This document shows, one piece after another, positions 7,835 to 15,075 of a stretch of 42,207 nt of DNA (position 1 is its first letter; each line of letters begins with the position of its first letter). Under the pieces are notes generated by a model. It was not told the DNA's origin. It searched no databases and was given only the letters and a program-made list of their open reading frames with translations. This DNA comes from Prevotella sp. GTDB lineage: Bacteria; Bacteroidota; Bacteroidia; Bacteroidales; Bacteroidaceae. The DNA lies in NCBI GenBank assembly GCA_017470055.1, contig JAFUFD010000106.1, forward strand, positions 1 through 42,207. The letters are read 5' to 3'. A program made the position numbers and the translations under genes.

Positions 7835-8218
7835 TTATATCCAGTTGGGAAATATCTTCCATCGGCCGCTGGGTGTTTTGTCTAAGACAAAGTAATCTTT
7901 TACCTCTTTTCCGCCTCTATTTACTACTATGGCTGTAATAACCACACTATTAGACTCACTGCTTTCTTTGGTGGTTACGACTCTCAGTAGATTATCGGGC
8001 ATCCTCCTATAAAGACTTTCATTCGCCAATGCTGCTTTGCAGCGTTGGACTGCCTCCCAGTCCTTGAGATCAAAGTAGCGGTTGACATCATCGATGTTCT
8101 TGTTATGCAGTGCCTCAATCCCTTTCTTCAGCACCTCTTCGGGACTGGATGGATTGTTTGAGCCACAGCCTGCCATCATCAGGCAAGCAATAGAAATAAA
8201 AAATAAAGTTCTTTTCAT
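7835..8218 (-). CDS. DUF4878-like small lipoprotein
   Basis: A 127-residue lipoprotein: MKRTLFFISIACLMMAGCGSNNP, lipobox AGC with Cys18. The mature part, SPEEVLKKGIEALHNKNIDDVNRYFDLKDW and then a beta sheet ending FVLDKTPSGRWKIFPNWI, fits the NTF2-like DUF4878 layout (one helix pair followed by a curved sheet), common among Bacteroidales lipoproteins. The DNA encoding the signal peptide is nearly identical to that at 6550-6595, although the mature proteins are unrelated. Ligand and role are unknown. Confidence 0.72.
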   Translation of the reverse strand: MKRTLFFISIACLMMAGCGSNNPSSPEEVLKKGIEALHNKNIDDVNRYFDLKDWEAVQRCKAALANESLYRRMPDNLLRVVTTKESSESNSVVITAIVVNRGGKEVKDYFVLDKTPSGRWKIFPNWI

Positions 8219-8285
8219 AGTCTTTGATTTTATTTATTCATAATTAGTGTCCCTATTTTGCTAATGTTCTCATATCCATATTAAT

Positions 8286-9830
8286 CTAATATAAGAATAT
8301 GACAGGTATGGATATAATACTCCAAATAATCACCAAAATGAGAGTTAGCAGCCAAACACATAAGAATCCTATCATATAGACGAACAGGCAATAGAGCACT
8401 TTTGTCAACAAAGAACTTTTACCTAATTTTGTAGAATATGCAAAAATAGCAATGCTAGCAACAGGTATAATCAGAAATTGTGCTAATGACTCAAACATTG
8501 TGGTTTCATACAAGGAACTCCCGAAGAGAATAGTTAAGATTATTAGTGCGGCACATGCAATAAACCAAGTGGTAATTGCTTTACGGGCTATCAAGGCATT
8601 ACTCTCCATCGTGTTGAGAAATAGTTTATGCTCAATGCGTTCTACAACACTCATACATTTGTTATGAATATATGCAAATAAACGCAAAAGGCTGTATGCA
8701 ACGCCAGTTCCTAAGAGTAAAAGGAAAAAGGCTGCTGTGAAGTATTTTCTAATACTTTCTCCATTACCTTCTCCCAACTTATGGTCGAAGCCATCTGTAA
8801 GTATGTAAGTAAAAGCAAATACTGCAAAAAGAGGGATGATAGTTGAAACTACCCTATGGATCTTTCGCTTGTAGAATACACCCATACTTATAATACTGTA
8901 GATGGGGGCTACTATCATGATTAATCCTATGATTATTGTAAAGACCATATCACTTTTGTCTGTTTGTAGCATCTCGTTGCCAGAACTCATGAAGTAATGT
9001 AGAACTTGCCAATGTGACAATTCCCCTTGCCATCCATGTAGAAATGGAACGTAAAAGCATACATAAATTAAATAGAGGGACAGGAGAATGCCTCCAATGC
9101 GTATTACCCAATCTATGGTTTTCTTTATATCATAGGTCTGGACCATCAAACACATACTATTGCTTGTCATAGAGGAAAATATTGCAAATCTTTTGCGTGT
9201 CGTTATAATAGACAAGACAGAGTTTGTATTAGTTGACCCAATATTTGTTTCAACCGAATGCTGTGGCTCTATATTAGTTGACTCAACACTTGTTTCAGCC
9301 GAATGCCGTGGCTCTATATTAGTTGACTCTACACTTGTTTCAACCGAATGCTGTGGCTCTATATTAGTTGACCCAATATTTGTTTCAGCCGAATGCTGTG
9401 GCTCTTTTTCTGTTGGCCATAACAGTCTAATGATTATGAGTGCGATAGCAGAAAACAAATAAATATAAAAACCCACTTTATATTCTATCAGTTTATCAAG
9501 GCTGAAGAAAGACGATGATAATTGATGATTTAATATATACAAGAAAAAGAGTAATGCTCCTATGGGGGCATAAGCACCAAAATCTAACTTGTTTTTCTTA
9601 TTTGCCACTAATACCAATAGGTTTCCAACAGGTATCGCTATCATCAAGAAGAAGCCAAAAAGGAATGACCCTTCAGACCCTTCATTACTTTTAAGAGACA
9701 TTGTTGTTAATTCCCAAAATGAGACTGTTTGCTTTCCCATAATTGAGAATGTTGGCATAAACAAGGCGGCAATCATTAATATATTAGCCACGATAGCACC
9801 TGTTCGGTGAGAGTTTTGTGATTCTTCCAT
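8286..9830 (-). CDS. Chimeric polytopic membrane protein with a 15-residue tandem repeat linker
   Basis: Unrecognised 514-residue inner-membrane protein. Residues 1-140 hold about four hydrophobic segments. Residues 143-202 are four 15-residue repeats of the type EPQHSAETNIGSTNI. Residues 212-232 (TRKRFAIFSSMTSNSMCLMVQTY) match the signal peptide of the 10984-11865 protein, MKRFAIFAFMASNSMCLMAQTY, but the initiator Met is lost. Residues 240-514 carry a further six or so membrane segments. The arrangement suggests two genes joined in frame: an N-terminal membrane module, a repeat linker, and a second membrane protein whose old signal peptide is now internal. No enzyme motif is visible. It precedes the 7835-8218 gene by 67 bp. 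Confidence 0.72.
   Translation of the reverse strand: MEESQNSHRTGAIVANILMIAALFMPTFSIMGKQTVSFWELTTMSLKSNEGSEGSFLFGFFLMIAIPVGNLLVLVANKKNKLDFGAYAPIGALLFFLYILNHQLSSSFFSLDKLIEYKVGFYIYLFSAIALIIIRLLWPTEKEPQHSAETNIGSTNIEPQHSVETSVESTNIEPRHSAETSVESTNIEPQHSVETNIGSTNTNSVLSIITTRKRFAIFSSMTSNSMCLMVQTYDIKKTIDWVIRIGGILLSLYLIYVCFYVPFLHGWQGELSHWQVLHYFMSSGNEMLQTDKSDMVFTIIIGLIMIVAPIYSIISMGVFYKRKIHRVVSTIIPLFAVFAFTYILTDGFDHKLGEGNGESIRKYFTAAFFLLLLGTGVAYSLLRLFAYIHNKCMSVVERIEHKLFLNTMESNALIARKAITTWFIACAALIILTILFGSSLYETTMFESLAQFLIIPVASIAIFAYSTKLGKSSLLTKVLYCLFVYMIGFLCVWLLTLILVIIWSIISIPVIFLY
9135..9197 (-). other. Relic signal-peptide coding segment inside the 8286-9830 gene
   Basis: About 60 bp here is close to identical with 11800-11865, which encodes the signal peptide of the polytopic protein at 10984. 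The ATG of that gene corresponds here to a non-start codon, so the segment reads through as internal residues 212-232. Confidence 0.7.
9225..9404 (-). repeat. Four-copy 45-bp in-frame tandem repeat
   Basis: Four contiguous 45-bp units encode EPQHSAETNIGSTNI, EPQHSVETSVESTNI, EPRHSAETSVESTNI and EPQHSVETNIGSTNT. Units 1 and 4 share NIGS, while 2 and 3 share SVES. The repeat forms a hydrophilic linker between the two membrane halves of the 8286-9830 protein. Unit number could change by slippage without breaking the frame. Confidence 0.9.
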
Positions 9831-9843
9831 AAATCTTCAATTA

Positions 9844-10446
9844 CTAAATGTTATTAATCGTATATAAAAATTTCAATCCTTTTACATGAAGCAAGTCATC
9901 TGGATAAACATACCGTTTGCTTCCGACATCCTTAAACACATCACATCCTATAGCCCTAGTCACTTTAACGACTAACTCCGTACAATAAAGTTCATGAGAG
10001 TCTCTAAAATCAAAATGATGGTCAAAGGGAATCCTTTTTGCAAGTAACGAGTCAAGAATTATTTGGATACGTCCTGTGTCTGTTAATGTGGGAATTCTGT
10101 AAAAACTGAGCATTGTTGCATTGCTCGTACAGATATAGTCATGAAAAGACTCACAAATAATAGTGTCGGTATCAGCAGACATATGAACCATCATGCTTTC
10201 ATCATCATTACGTACAACAAACCCTACATGAGAAAAAACCGCATCACGGTTTGACGCAGTTCTTACCATGTCACTCTTCATCGATTGCCCTGCGCAAAAA
10301 ACCAGATCCCCTGTCTTAAGAAGTCCGACTTCATGTGTATTCGGAGTACGGCAAAGAGGCTGTCCCTTTTGGCAACTTATAACACTAAATACCAAAAGAG
10401 TACAAATACAAATCTGATCTTTTTTGCACATATAGGCTCTCTTCAA
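9844..10446 (-). CDS. YiiX/YebB-like NlpC/P60-related lipoprotein (permuted papain fold)
   Basis: A 200-residue lipoprotein of the YiiX type (permuted papain-like amidase or peptidase). GLLKTGDLVFCAGQSMKSDMVRTAS followed by FSHVGFVV is the family's N-terminal segment with the conserved His of SHVG. The C-terminal HELYCTELVVKV carries the nucleophilic Cys, the order expected for a circularly permuted NlpC/P60 domain. The lipobox is VISC in MCKKDQICICTLLVFSVISC. An in-frame ATG at 10431 gives a cleaner signal peptide than the ATG at 10446 and may be the true start. Likely acts on peptide or amide bonds in the envelope; the substrate is unknown. Confidence 0.78.
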   Translation of the reverse strand: MKRAYMCKKDQICICTLLVFSVISCQKGQPLCRTPNTHEVGLLKTGDLVFCAGQSMKSDMVRTASNRDAVFSHVGFVVRNDDESMMVHMSADTDTIICESFHDYICTSNATMLSFYRIPTLTDTGRIQIILDSLLAKRIPFDHHFDFRDSHELYCTELVVKVTRAIGCDVFKDVGSKRYVYPDDLLHVKGLKFLYTINNI

Positions 10447-10460
10447 CTAGATAAGCATTA

Positions 10461-10892
10461 CTATACCGCCAATAACGGTAGAATAAAAAATGGCTCTGAT
10501 TCTGCGACTCTCAATCCCATATTCACAGTTGCAAAAATGGGAAAACCTTGAAGTTTGGAGGAATCTTTTAACAAGAATGTATTTGTTTTCACTTCCATAC
10601 CCAATAAATCTGCCTTATTAATAAACCAAATTGTTGCAAGCATCGGATTACTGCCACCAAAAGGTATACCAAATAGTTTTCTCACAACAGGGAGATTTGC
10701 TGAGTCAAGAGTATAAGGGCGCGGTCCATTAGGAGGATATTTTGAGACAATCTTACCCCCCATCACAAGCAAGGCTTCTTGTCCTGCCCTCACGTTTAAC
10801 TGTGTAGCGGCTGAGAGATTCCGTTCTGGATATTCGTAAGCGAATATTGTCTGCCCTTCAAAATCAAAATTCGCATGATCAATTAGTGCCAT
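10461..10892 (-). pseudogene. Truncated SPFH/Band-7 protein (YdjI-like, 'virion core protein' family)
   Basis: The 143 residues match the N-terminus of the cytosolic YdjI-like SPFH family: MALIDHANFDFEGQTIFAYEYPERNLS, TQLNVRAGQEALLVMGGKI, YTLDSANLPVVRKLFGIPFGG, ATIWFINKADL, FPIFATVNMGLRV. From family knowledge, full-length members are roughly 300 residues or more and continue with the rest of the SPFH domain, a coiled coil and often a zinc ribbon. Here the ORF stops soon after GLRVAESEPFF and the next gene starts 14 bp later. It is therefore an N-terminal fragment, either a remnant or a minimal version still expressed. Confidence 0.72.
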
Positions 10893-10983
10893 AATTCTTA
10901 ATTGTAATTATTCATGTTGTTTGAAAACAATCTCTTCTACTTCTCTAATTTTATAAACTAAAGAACACCACTACATTATCATA

Positions 10984-11865
10984 TTAATAATAGAACACAT
11001 AGTTACGCAAATAATTAAAGAATGACCAAATGAACAGTGTGAAGATTACAATAGACGTAACAATAAGAGCGATGACCCATGACACTGTATGTTCAGTATT
11101 ATCGTAATCTGTAGATGTTGTACCATCACTCCACTTGGTGGTGGTCTTTATTGTCCTTGCCCCCAATATCATACCACCTAATCCTGCAAATACAGCACCC
11201 ATGCATCCTTTCCCGTTTGAGCCATTCAGTTCCCTATCAAACAACAAAAAGGTTGGCGTGAGACTTGACATATAATAGATGCCCCCCATAAGAATAACGA
11301 ACAACGCCATTTGGTAGCCCCCTTCCTTTCCTGCAATAAAGATGAACAGCGCTGCAAAGAGTGCCACTAAGATTAGTAAAACCATTGAACCATTAAACTG
11401 ACGTTTGCGACCATCCGCCCCAACGGACAGGTAAACGTTGCATATGTCAATGAGGTTCTTATCCGTAGGCTTAAGTGCCCTTATTTGATTAAAAGTATCA
11501 ATAGCGTGATCCATCTCTTTTTTGGAAGTATAGAGTCTTGCATCGTTGACATTTCCAGGAATCGGAGTCCATTGCGCATATTCGTCATCCATTAACTTGC
11601 TGCATTGTTCATACTCTTCTTGTGACATCAAGACGGGCAATCCTTCTGCCTCACGCTGGGCTTTCATCTCTTCCAAGGATATGGGAGCAAATGGATTTTT
11701 TCGTATAAATAACTCATATATCATGTGAACTACCATGATAACAGAAAGAACTAAAATCAATATTACAATAGCGACTTCAGTAAAATCATCACTCTCGTTA
11801 TAGGTCTGAGCCATCAAACACATACTGTTGCTAGCCATAAAGGCGAAAATTGCAAATCTTTTCAT
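10984..11865 (-). CDS. Polytopic membrane protein of unknown function
   Basis: Unrecognised 293-residue protein. The start is set at 11865 (MKRFAIFAFMASNSMCLMAQTY), which makes a proper signal peptide; the open frame extends to 11958 but through a poor N-terminus. After a first membrane segment (VAIVILILVLSVIMVVHMIYELFI) comes a cytosolic or periplasmic helical domain (about 65-145) with KPTDKNLIDICNVYLSVGADGRKRQ. Three or four further membrane segments follow, including GCMGAVFAGLGGMILGARTIKTTTKWSDGTTSTDYDNTEHT. It is the first gene of the minus-strand island and is transcribed away from the histidine kinase. Confidence 0.7.
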   Translation of the reverse strand: MKRFAIFAFMASNSMCLMAQTYNESDDFTEVAIVILILVLSVIMVVHMIYELFIRKNPFAPISLEEMKAQREAEGLPVLMSQEEYEQCSKLMDDEYAQWTPIPGNVNDARLYTSKKEMDHAIDTFNQIRALKPTDKNLIDICNVYLSVGADGRKRQFNGSMVLLILVALFAALFIFIAGKEGGYQMALFVILMGGIYYMSSLTPTFLLFDRELNGSNGKGCMGAVFAGLGGMILGARTIKTTTKWSDGTTSTDYDNTEHTVSWVIALIVTSIVIFTLFIWSFFNYLRNYVFYY

Positions 11866-11955
11866 AGTCTTATCGTTTTTAGTTATAATGATGGCAACAA
11901 AGTTAAATCTTTTCATCATACTACACAATAGCGGAAAACCGCCATTTTGTTGCTT

Positions 11956-11963
11956 CAAATTTA
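11956..11963 (-). promoter_or_regulatory. Possible -7 box at the head of the minus-strand island
   Basis: The minus strand reads TAAATTTG at 11963-11956, a match to TAnnTTTG about 90 nt before the ATG at 11865. No clear -33 box is seen at the expected distance, so this is tentative. Confidence 0.35.
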
Positions 11964-12046
11964 CTGGGTTGCCAAATAGTCTCGTAAGTTAACACTAAAC
12001 ACGTAAGATTTATGGATAAACTGATCATTATTTGAGAGAAAATAAT

Positions 12047-12054
12047 TATCTTTG
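12047..12054 (+). promoter_or_regulatory. -7 promoter box of the histidine kinase gene
   Basis: TATCTTTG matches the Bacteroidales -7 consensus and lies about 100 nt before the ATG at 12155. The -33 box is not obvious. The leader contains three 15-bp direct repeats. Confidence 0.55.
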
Positions 12055-12060
12055 CAACCG

Positions 12061-12102
12061 GCATTAACTTAATACGCATTAAATTAACACGCATTAGATA
12101 CC
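12061..12102 (+). repeat. Three 15-bp direct repeats in the kinase leader
   Basis: GCATTAACTTAATAC (12061-12075), GCATTAAATTAACAC (12076-12090) and a shorter GCATTAGATACC (12091-12102) run head to tail just downstream of the -7 box. Regular spacing next to a promoter suggests an operator, for instance for autoregulation, but this is inference. Confidence 0.65.
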
Positions 12103-12154
12103 GTTACACAGATAGGCTTGTCAATGGAAGATATGTAAAAACCTGCGATAGAAT

Positions 12155-13720
12155 ATGGCAAGGAGATTATGCTTTTTATGGTTAATCCTGTTCTCTATAA
12201 ATGTATGGGGAGCGAATGACAGTATCCTTGTAAAAGGTATTGCACAGGCAAGCAGAATGGCTTTGCGTAACCAGAATGACTCCGCTATCGCACTGGTTGA
12301 CAGTCTGCTGCCTTACGCAGTACAAAGGAAGGCTTTAGTACAGGAGGCATCGCTTCATTACATTCTCGCTACATGCTATGATAACAAAAAAGAGAGACAG
12401 AAAGCCATACAAGAGTATATAACTGTCATGATTATTGCCGACCAAGCGGATTTTGTCAACAACGCCGTCAAGAATCCTTCTCTATACAATTTGATGATGC
12501 CCACCTTTGTTCAGACTGCTGTATTGACAAGAGACTTAGGCTGGAAGGAGCAGAGTGTCAATTGTTCCAAGACGGGTATTACCTGGGCTATGAGATGTCC
12601 CCAAAAAGAACTCGTAACTTCAAGTATGCCTGTGTTTGGGTCAATCTTGATAATGAATAAAGAATATGAAATAGCGTATGAACCTCTAAAACAGGCTTAT
12701 GATTACGCCATTCAAATAGGTGACACAGATAACGCTCTCGGAATTGTCATGTCACTTATTGAGGCTGAGGAGCATATACACCATGTATCTCCAGAGAAGA
12801 ATCCATGGATAAAAGTAGGAGAACGTCTAATGCCGAAGACCAAGGAAGACAAGATATCGCTGGCTTTCTTGAGTACTGCCCATAACTCAATGATCAAAGA
12901 ACTGGAGCGACGAGACTCTGACATGATAAGAAACAATACAGGAACAAGAGATACTACACGCACCAAAACACCTCAGATACTACAGGCAAGAAACGACTCC
13001 ATACAGCATCATATCCAGTATGTTCATGTGAGGAATGTGCGGATTGTCAAAATCGGTCTGACCATCATCGCTCTCCTTCTTTTGTCTTTCGGTATATACA
13101 CCCTGTGGCAACGTCATGTACGGAGAAAGCGAGAGACCCAACGCTATATTGAAGGACTGGAACAGGAGCGTAACCGCTTGGCGAAAGAATTGCATGACGG
13201 TGTAAGCAATCAGCTCTTGGCTGTCGAGATGAAACTGAACGAGGAGGGCACAAAGGAGCAGGCAATACAGATGCTCAATGAAAGCCGTGAGCAGGTTCGG
13301 CGTGTAAGCCATGAACTAATGCCACCAGAGTTCTCTTATGCCACCCTCGACGAGGTGATATCCCACTATGTTCTTGAACTTGATGAGGTCAATCATTGTG
13401 ACATCAGTTGCCATCTGAATCCACCTGATGCCGACTGGAGCACTATCCCACCCCAAGAGGCATTGGAGATATACCGTATCGTGCAAGAAGCCATTGGCAA
13501 TGCCCTTAAACATTCTGGTGCTACAACCATTGCTGTGGGTATGCACAAAACAGGACAGGAGACGGCAATCACCATCAGTGACAATGGGACTTCAGATGAG
13601 AAGACCACCACATCAGGTATTGGCATACGTACCATGAAGCAGCGTGCCCAACTCATTGGAGCCACTTTGGAATTCAGGAAAAACAAATATGGACATGTAG
13701 TAAAACTCTATATTGAGTGA
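12155..13720 (+). CDS. Sensor histidine kinase, HisKA_3/NarX type, with periplasmic helical-repeat sensor
   Basis: A 521-residue membrane histidine kinase. Signal peptide 1-19; residues about 25-255 are TPR-like helical repeats (periplasmic sensor); one membrane span at about 299-318 (KIGLTIIALLLLSFGIYTLW); a short coiled stretch; then HisKA_3 with ERNRLAKELHDGVSNQLLAVE, His347 being the phosphorylation site. The HATPase domain shows the N box EAIGNALKHS (Asn449), DNG (476-478) and GIGIRTMKQRAQLIG. This is the TPR-HisKA_3 layout common in Bacteroidales. The partner is the NarL-type regulator at 14100. The signal sensed is unknown. It is divergent from the lipoprotein island, which makes the island a possible target. 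Confidence 0.92.
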   Translation: MARRLCFLWLILFSINVWGANDSILVKGIAQASRMALRNQNDSAIALVDSLLPYAVQRKALVQEASLHYILATCYDNKKERQKAIQEYITVMIIADQADFVNNAVKNPSLYNLMMPTFVQTAVLTRDLGWKEQSVNCSKTGITWAMRCPQKELVTSSMPVFGSILIMNKEYEIAYEPLKQAYDYAIQIGDTDNALGIVMSLIEAEEHIHHVSPEKNPWIKVGERLMPKTKEDKISLAFLSTAHNSMIKELERRDSDMIRNNTGTRDTTRTKTPQILQARNDSIQHHIQYVHVRNVRIVKIGLTIIALLLLSFGIYTLWQRHVRRKRETQRYIEGLEQERNRLAKELHDGVSNQLLAVEMKLNEEGTKEQAIQMLNESREQVRRVSHELMPPEFSYATLDEVISHYVLELDEVNHCDISCHLNPPDADWSTIPPQEALEIYRIVQEAIGNALKHSGATTIAVGMHKTGQETAITISDNGTSDEKTTTSGIGIRTMKQRAQLIGATLEFRKNKYGHVVKLYIE

Positions 13721-13739
13721 AAATCACGGGAATCCACTA

Positions 13740-13769
13740 TTGCAAATTCGCCAACTTCTTATAATTTTG
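13740..13769 (+). promoter_or_regulatory. Promoter upstream of the response regulator
   Basis: TTG at 13740-13742, then 19 nt, then TAATTTTG at 13762-13769 fits the Bacteroidales consensus. It lies just behind the kinase gene, so the response regulator, and the small ORF before it, can be transcribed independently of the kinase. Confidence 0.6.
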
Positions 13770-13797
13770 TAGCCAAAATAAAAATAACGGCTCTCTG

Positions 13798-14088
13798 ATG
13801 AACGATATTTGCGCAAAAATCCGTATATTTGCAAACCGTTTCCTTTTCGGGGATGGTAGACATAATATGTTGAGGAAGCGTTATAGGCTTATCTCCAAGT
13901 TGATGAATCTCGACAACTCATCAGTGAAGAATTATGGAATAAGTATAGCGTTCTCACCCTATGAATGGATATATACTTTCAGTGTATATACAGGCAAAGG
14001 GCGTGGAGCCGTTATTTATTATCCTAATTCTGGGCTGTCGAGAGCCTATCAACTGGATAATGGCGGTTACGCGCCTTTCTGTATATAA
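13798..14088 (+). CDS. Doubtful small ORF between kinase and response regulator
   Basis: A 96-residue ORF of no recognised family, starting about 28 nt after a good promoter and ending 11 nt before the response regulator ATG. The first 20 residues overlap promoter-like DNA (TATATTTG at 13823-13830), and an internal ATG at 13867 would give 73 residues. The C-terminal half (EWIYTFSVYTGKGRGAVIYYPNSG then LDNGGYAPFCI) looks more protein-like than the N-terminus. It could be a small cytosolic protein, a fragment of a lost gene, or leader sequence. The 378-bp kinase-regulator gap holds nothing else clear. Confidence 0.35.
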   Translation: MNDICAKIRIFANRFLFGDGRHNMLRKRYRLISKLMNLDNSSVKNYGISIAFSPYEWIYTFSVYTGKGRGAVIYYPNSGLSRAYQLDNGGYAPFCI

Positions 14089-14099
14089 TATAATAAGGT

Positions 14100-14759
14100 A
14101 TGTGTAGCGATATCAGAAAATATAAATTAGAAGACCTGTCGATAGCCATCGTTGATGACCATGAGGTAGTACTTGAGGGTATGAAAAGTTATATGGAGAA
14201 GAATCACATAGAACGTATCGAGACCTTCAAGACGGCTCTGTCGTTACTGGACAGGATGTCTGCCAAACACTTCGATATCTATATTGTGGACATCGAATTG
14301 CCAGACATGGAGGGGGCTAAGTTGATTGACGAGATACGGAATCTTCATCCCCATGCTAAGATTATAGTGAACACCATACACGAAGAGATGTGGGTGGTAC
14401 GAAAGATGGCTGAGAAGGAAGTCGATGGCGTGATGTATAAGTCTGGACAATTAGACCAACTGATTGATGCCGTTATTGTAGTATCAGAAGGCGGGCAGTA
14501 TTTCTGTAGCAAATTCAGGAAGATGAATAACAGGAATAAACTTCAGAATGAAGTGCTTAGCAGACGTGAGATGGATGTTCTACAAGCAATAGCCCAGGGG
14601 CACTCGACTAAGGAAATAGCGAAGATGTTGTATATCTCAGAGAACACCGTGGAGACTCATCGGCAGAACTTGTTCGCAAAACTAAAAGCACACAATATGG
14701 CTGACCTTATTATCAAGGCAATCTCATGTGGCTATATTAATCCTAATAACATAAAATAA
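14100..14759 (+). CDS. NarL/LuxR-family response regulator
   Basis: A 219-residue two-component response regulator. Receiver domain about 13-130 with acidic pair D19-D20, phospho-acceptor D64 (YIVDIELPDMEG), T92 and K114 (MYKSG). The LuxR-type HTH spans about 152-215: LSRREMDVLQAIAQGHSTKEIAKML followed by ENTVETHRQNLFAKL, the DNA-recognition helix. Length and layout are standard. It follows its presumed cognate kinase; the targets are unknown, with the adjacent island and the kinase leader repeats being candidates. Confidence 0.93.
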   Translation: MCSDIRKYKLEDLSIAIVDDHEVVLEGMKSYMEKNHIERIETFKTALSLLDRMSAKHFDIYIVDIELPDMEGAKLIDEIRNLHPHAKIIVNTIHEEMWVVRKMAEKEVDGVMYKSGQLDQLIDAVIVVSEGGQYFCSKFRKMNNRNKLQNEVLSRREMDVLQAIAQGHSTKEIAKMLYISENTVETHRQNLFAKLKAHNMADLIIKAISCGYINPNNIK

Positions 14760-14764
14760 AATAC

Positions 14765-14878
14765 TTTTCTGTTCTCGCTTAATCGAAATTTTTGTACCTT
14801 TGGACTGTCGTCCGAAGGTACTCACGCTCGGAAAATTGCAAAATTATTTGCATTTTCGCTCGCTTAATCGTATCTTTG
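14765..14878 (+). repeat. Promoter-bearing quasi-palindromic repeat, locus B (upstream of the 58-aa membrane protein)
   Basis: A distal promoter-like copy (TTTTCTG, then CTCGCTTAATCG, ending TACCTTTG at 14795-14802) is followed by the hairpin TACCTTTGGAC-TGTC-GTCCGAAGGTA, then CACGCTC and an inner stem (GAAAATTGCAAA against TTTGCATTTTC, one bulge), and the proximal promoter, TTTG 14847-14850, 20 nt, TATCTTTG 14871-14878. The spacer contains GCTCGCTTAATCG. The distal copy has a few extra bases before its -7 box and is probably inactive. Same architecture as loci A and C. Confidence 0.8.
14847..14878 (+). promoter_or_regulatory. Promoter of the 58-residue membrane protein
   Basis: TTTG at 14847-14850, 20 nt, TATCTTTG at 14871-14878; ATG follows at 14899. 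It forms the proximal arm of repeat locus B. Confidence 0.75.
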
Positions 14879-14898
14879 CAGCAAATTTTAACGCTTTG

Positions 14899-15075
14899 AT
14901 GAAGAAAAACGCCTCTTTGATCGGGATTTTGATGGTGGTCGCAGGTACTTTGCTCTTACTTGCGGGCTATCTTCTTCATCACACCACCAACATGCTGTTA
15001 GGCGCTGGACTCGTCTTGATCATAGCCGGCATCATCGGCTATATCCAAGGCATCAAGCACGCCAACCGCTATTAA
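14899..15075 (+). CDS. Small two-span membrane protein
   Basis: A 58-residue protein of unknown function. The start is the ATG at 14899, 20 nt after the -7 box; the frame is open upstream through repeat DNA. It is almost entirely two membrane helices, GILMVVAGTLLLLAGYLL and MLLGAGLVLIIAGIIGYI, joined by a short HHTTN loop, with a basic C-terminus (KHANRY). Such hairpin proteins are common and poorly characterised in Bacteroidales. Its stop overlaps the stop of the convergent GDSL gene (15072-15075). Confidence 0.72.
   Translation: MKKNASLIGILMVVAGTLLLLAGYLLHHTTNMLLGAGLVLIIAGIIGYIQGIKHANRY

Noticed and set aside
774-11865. Prophage or integrated plasmid as the origin of the island
   Set aside because: I see no integrase, transposase, phage structural gene or tRNA-flanking att repeats; the tRNA-Asp at 15.8 kb has no repeated 3' end in the window.
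11866-11958. Longer start for the polytopic island protein
   Set aside because: The extension overlaps a likely promoter box and hides the signal peptide that begins at 11865. A partial duplicate MKRFNFVAI at 11916 was noticed but is not a better start.
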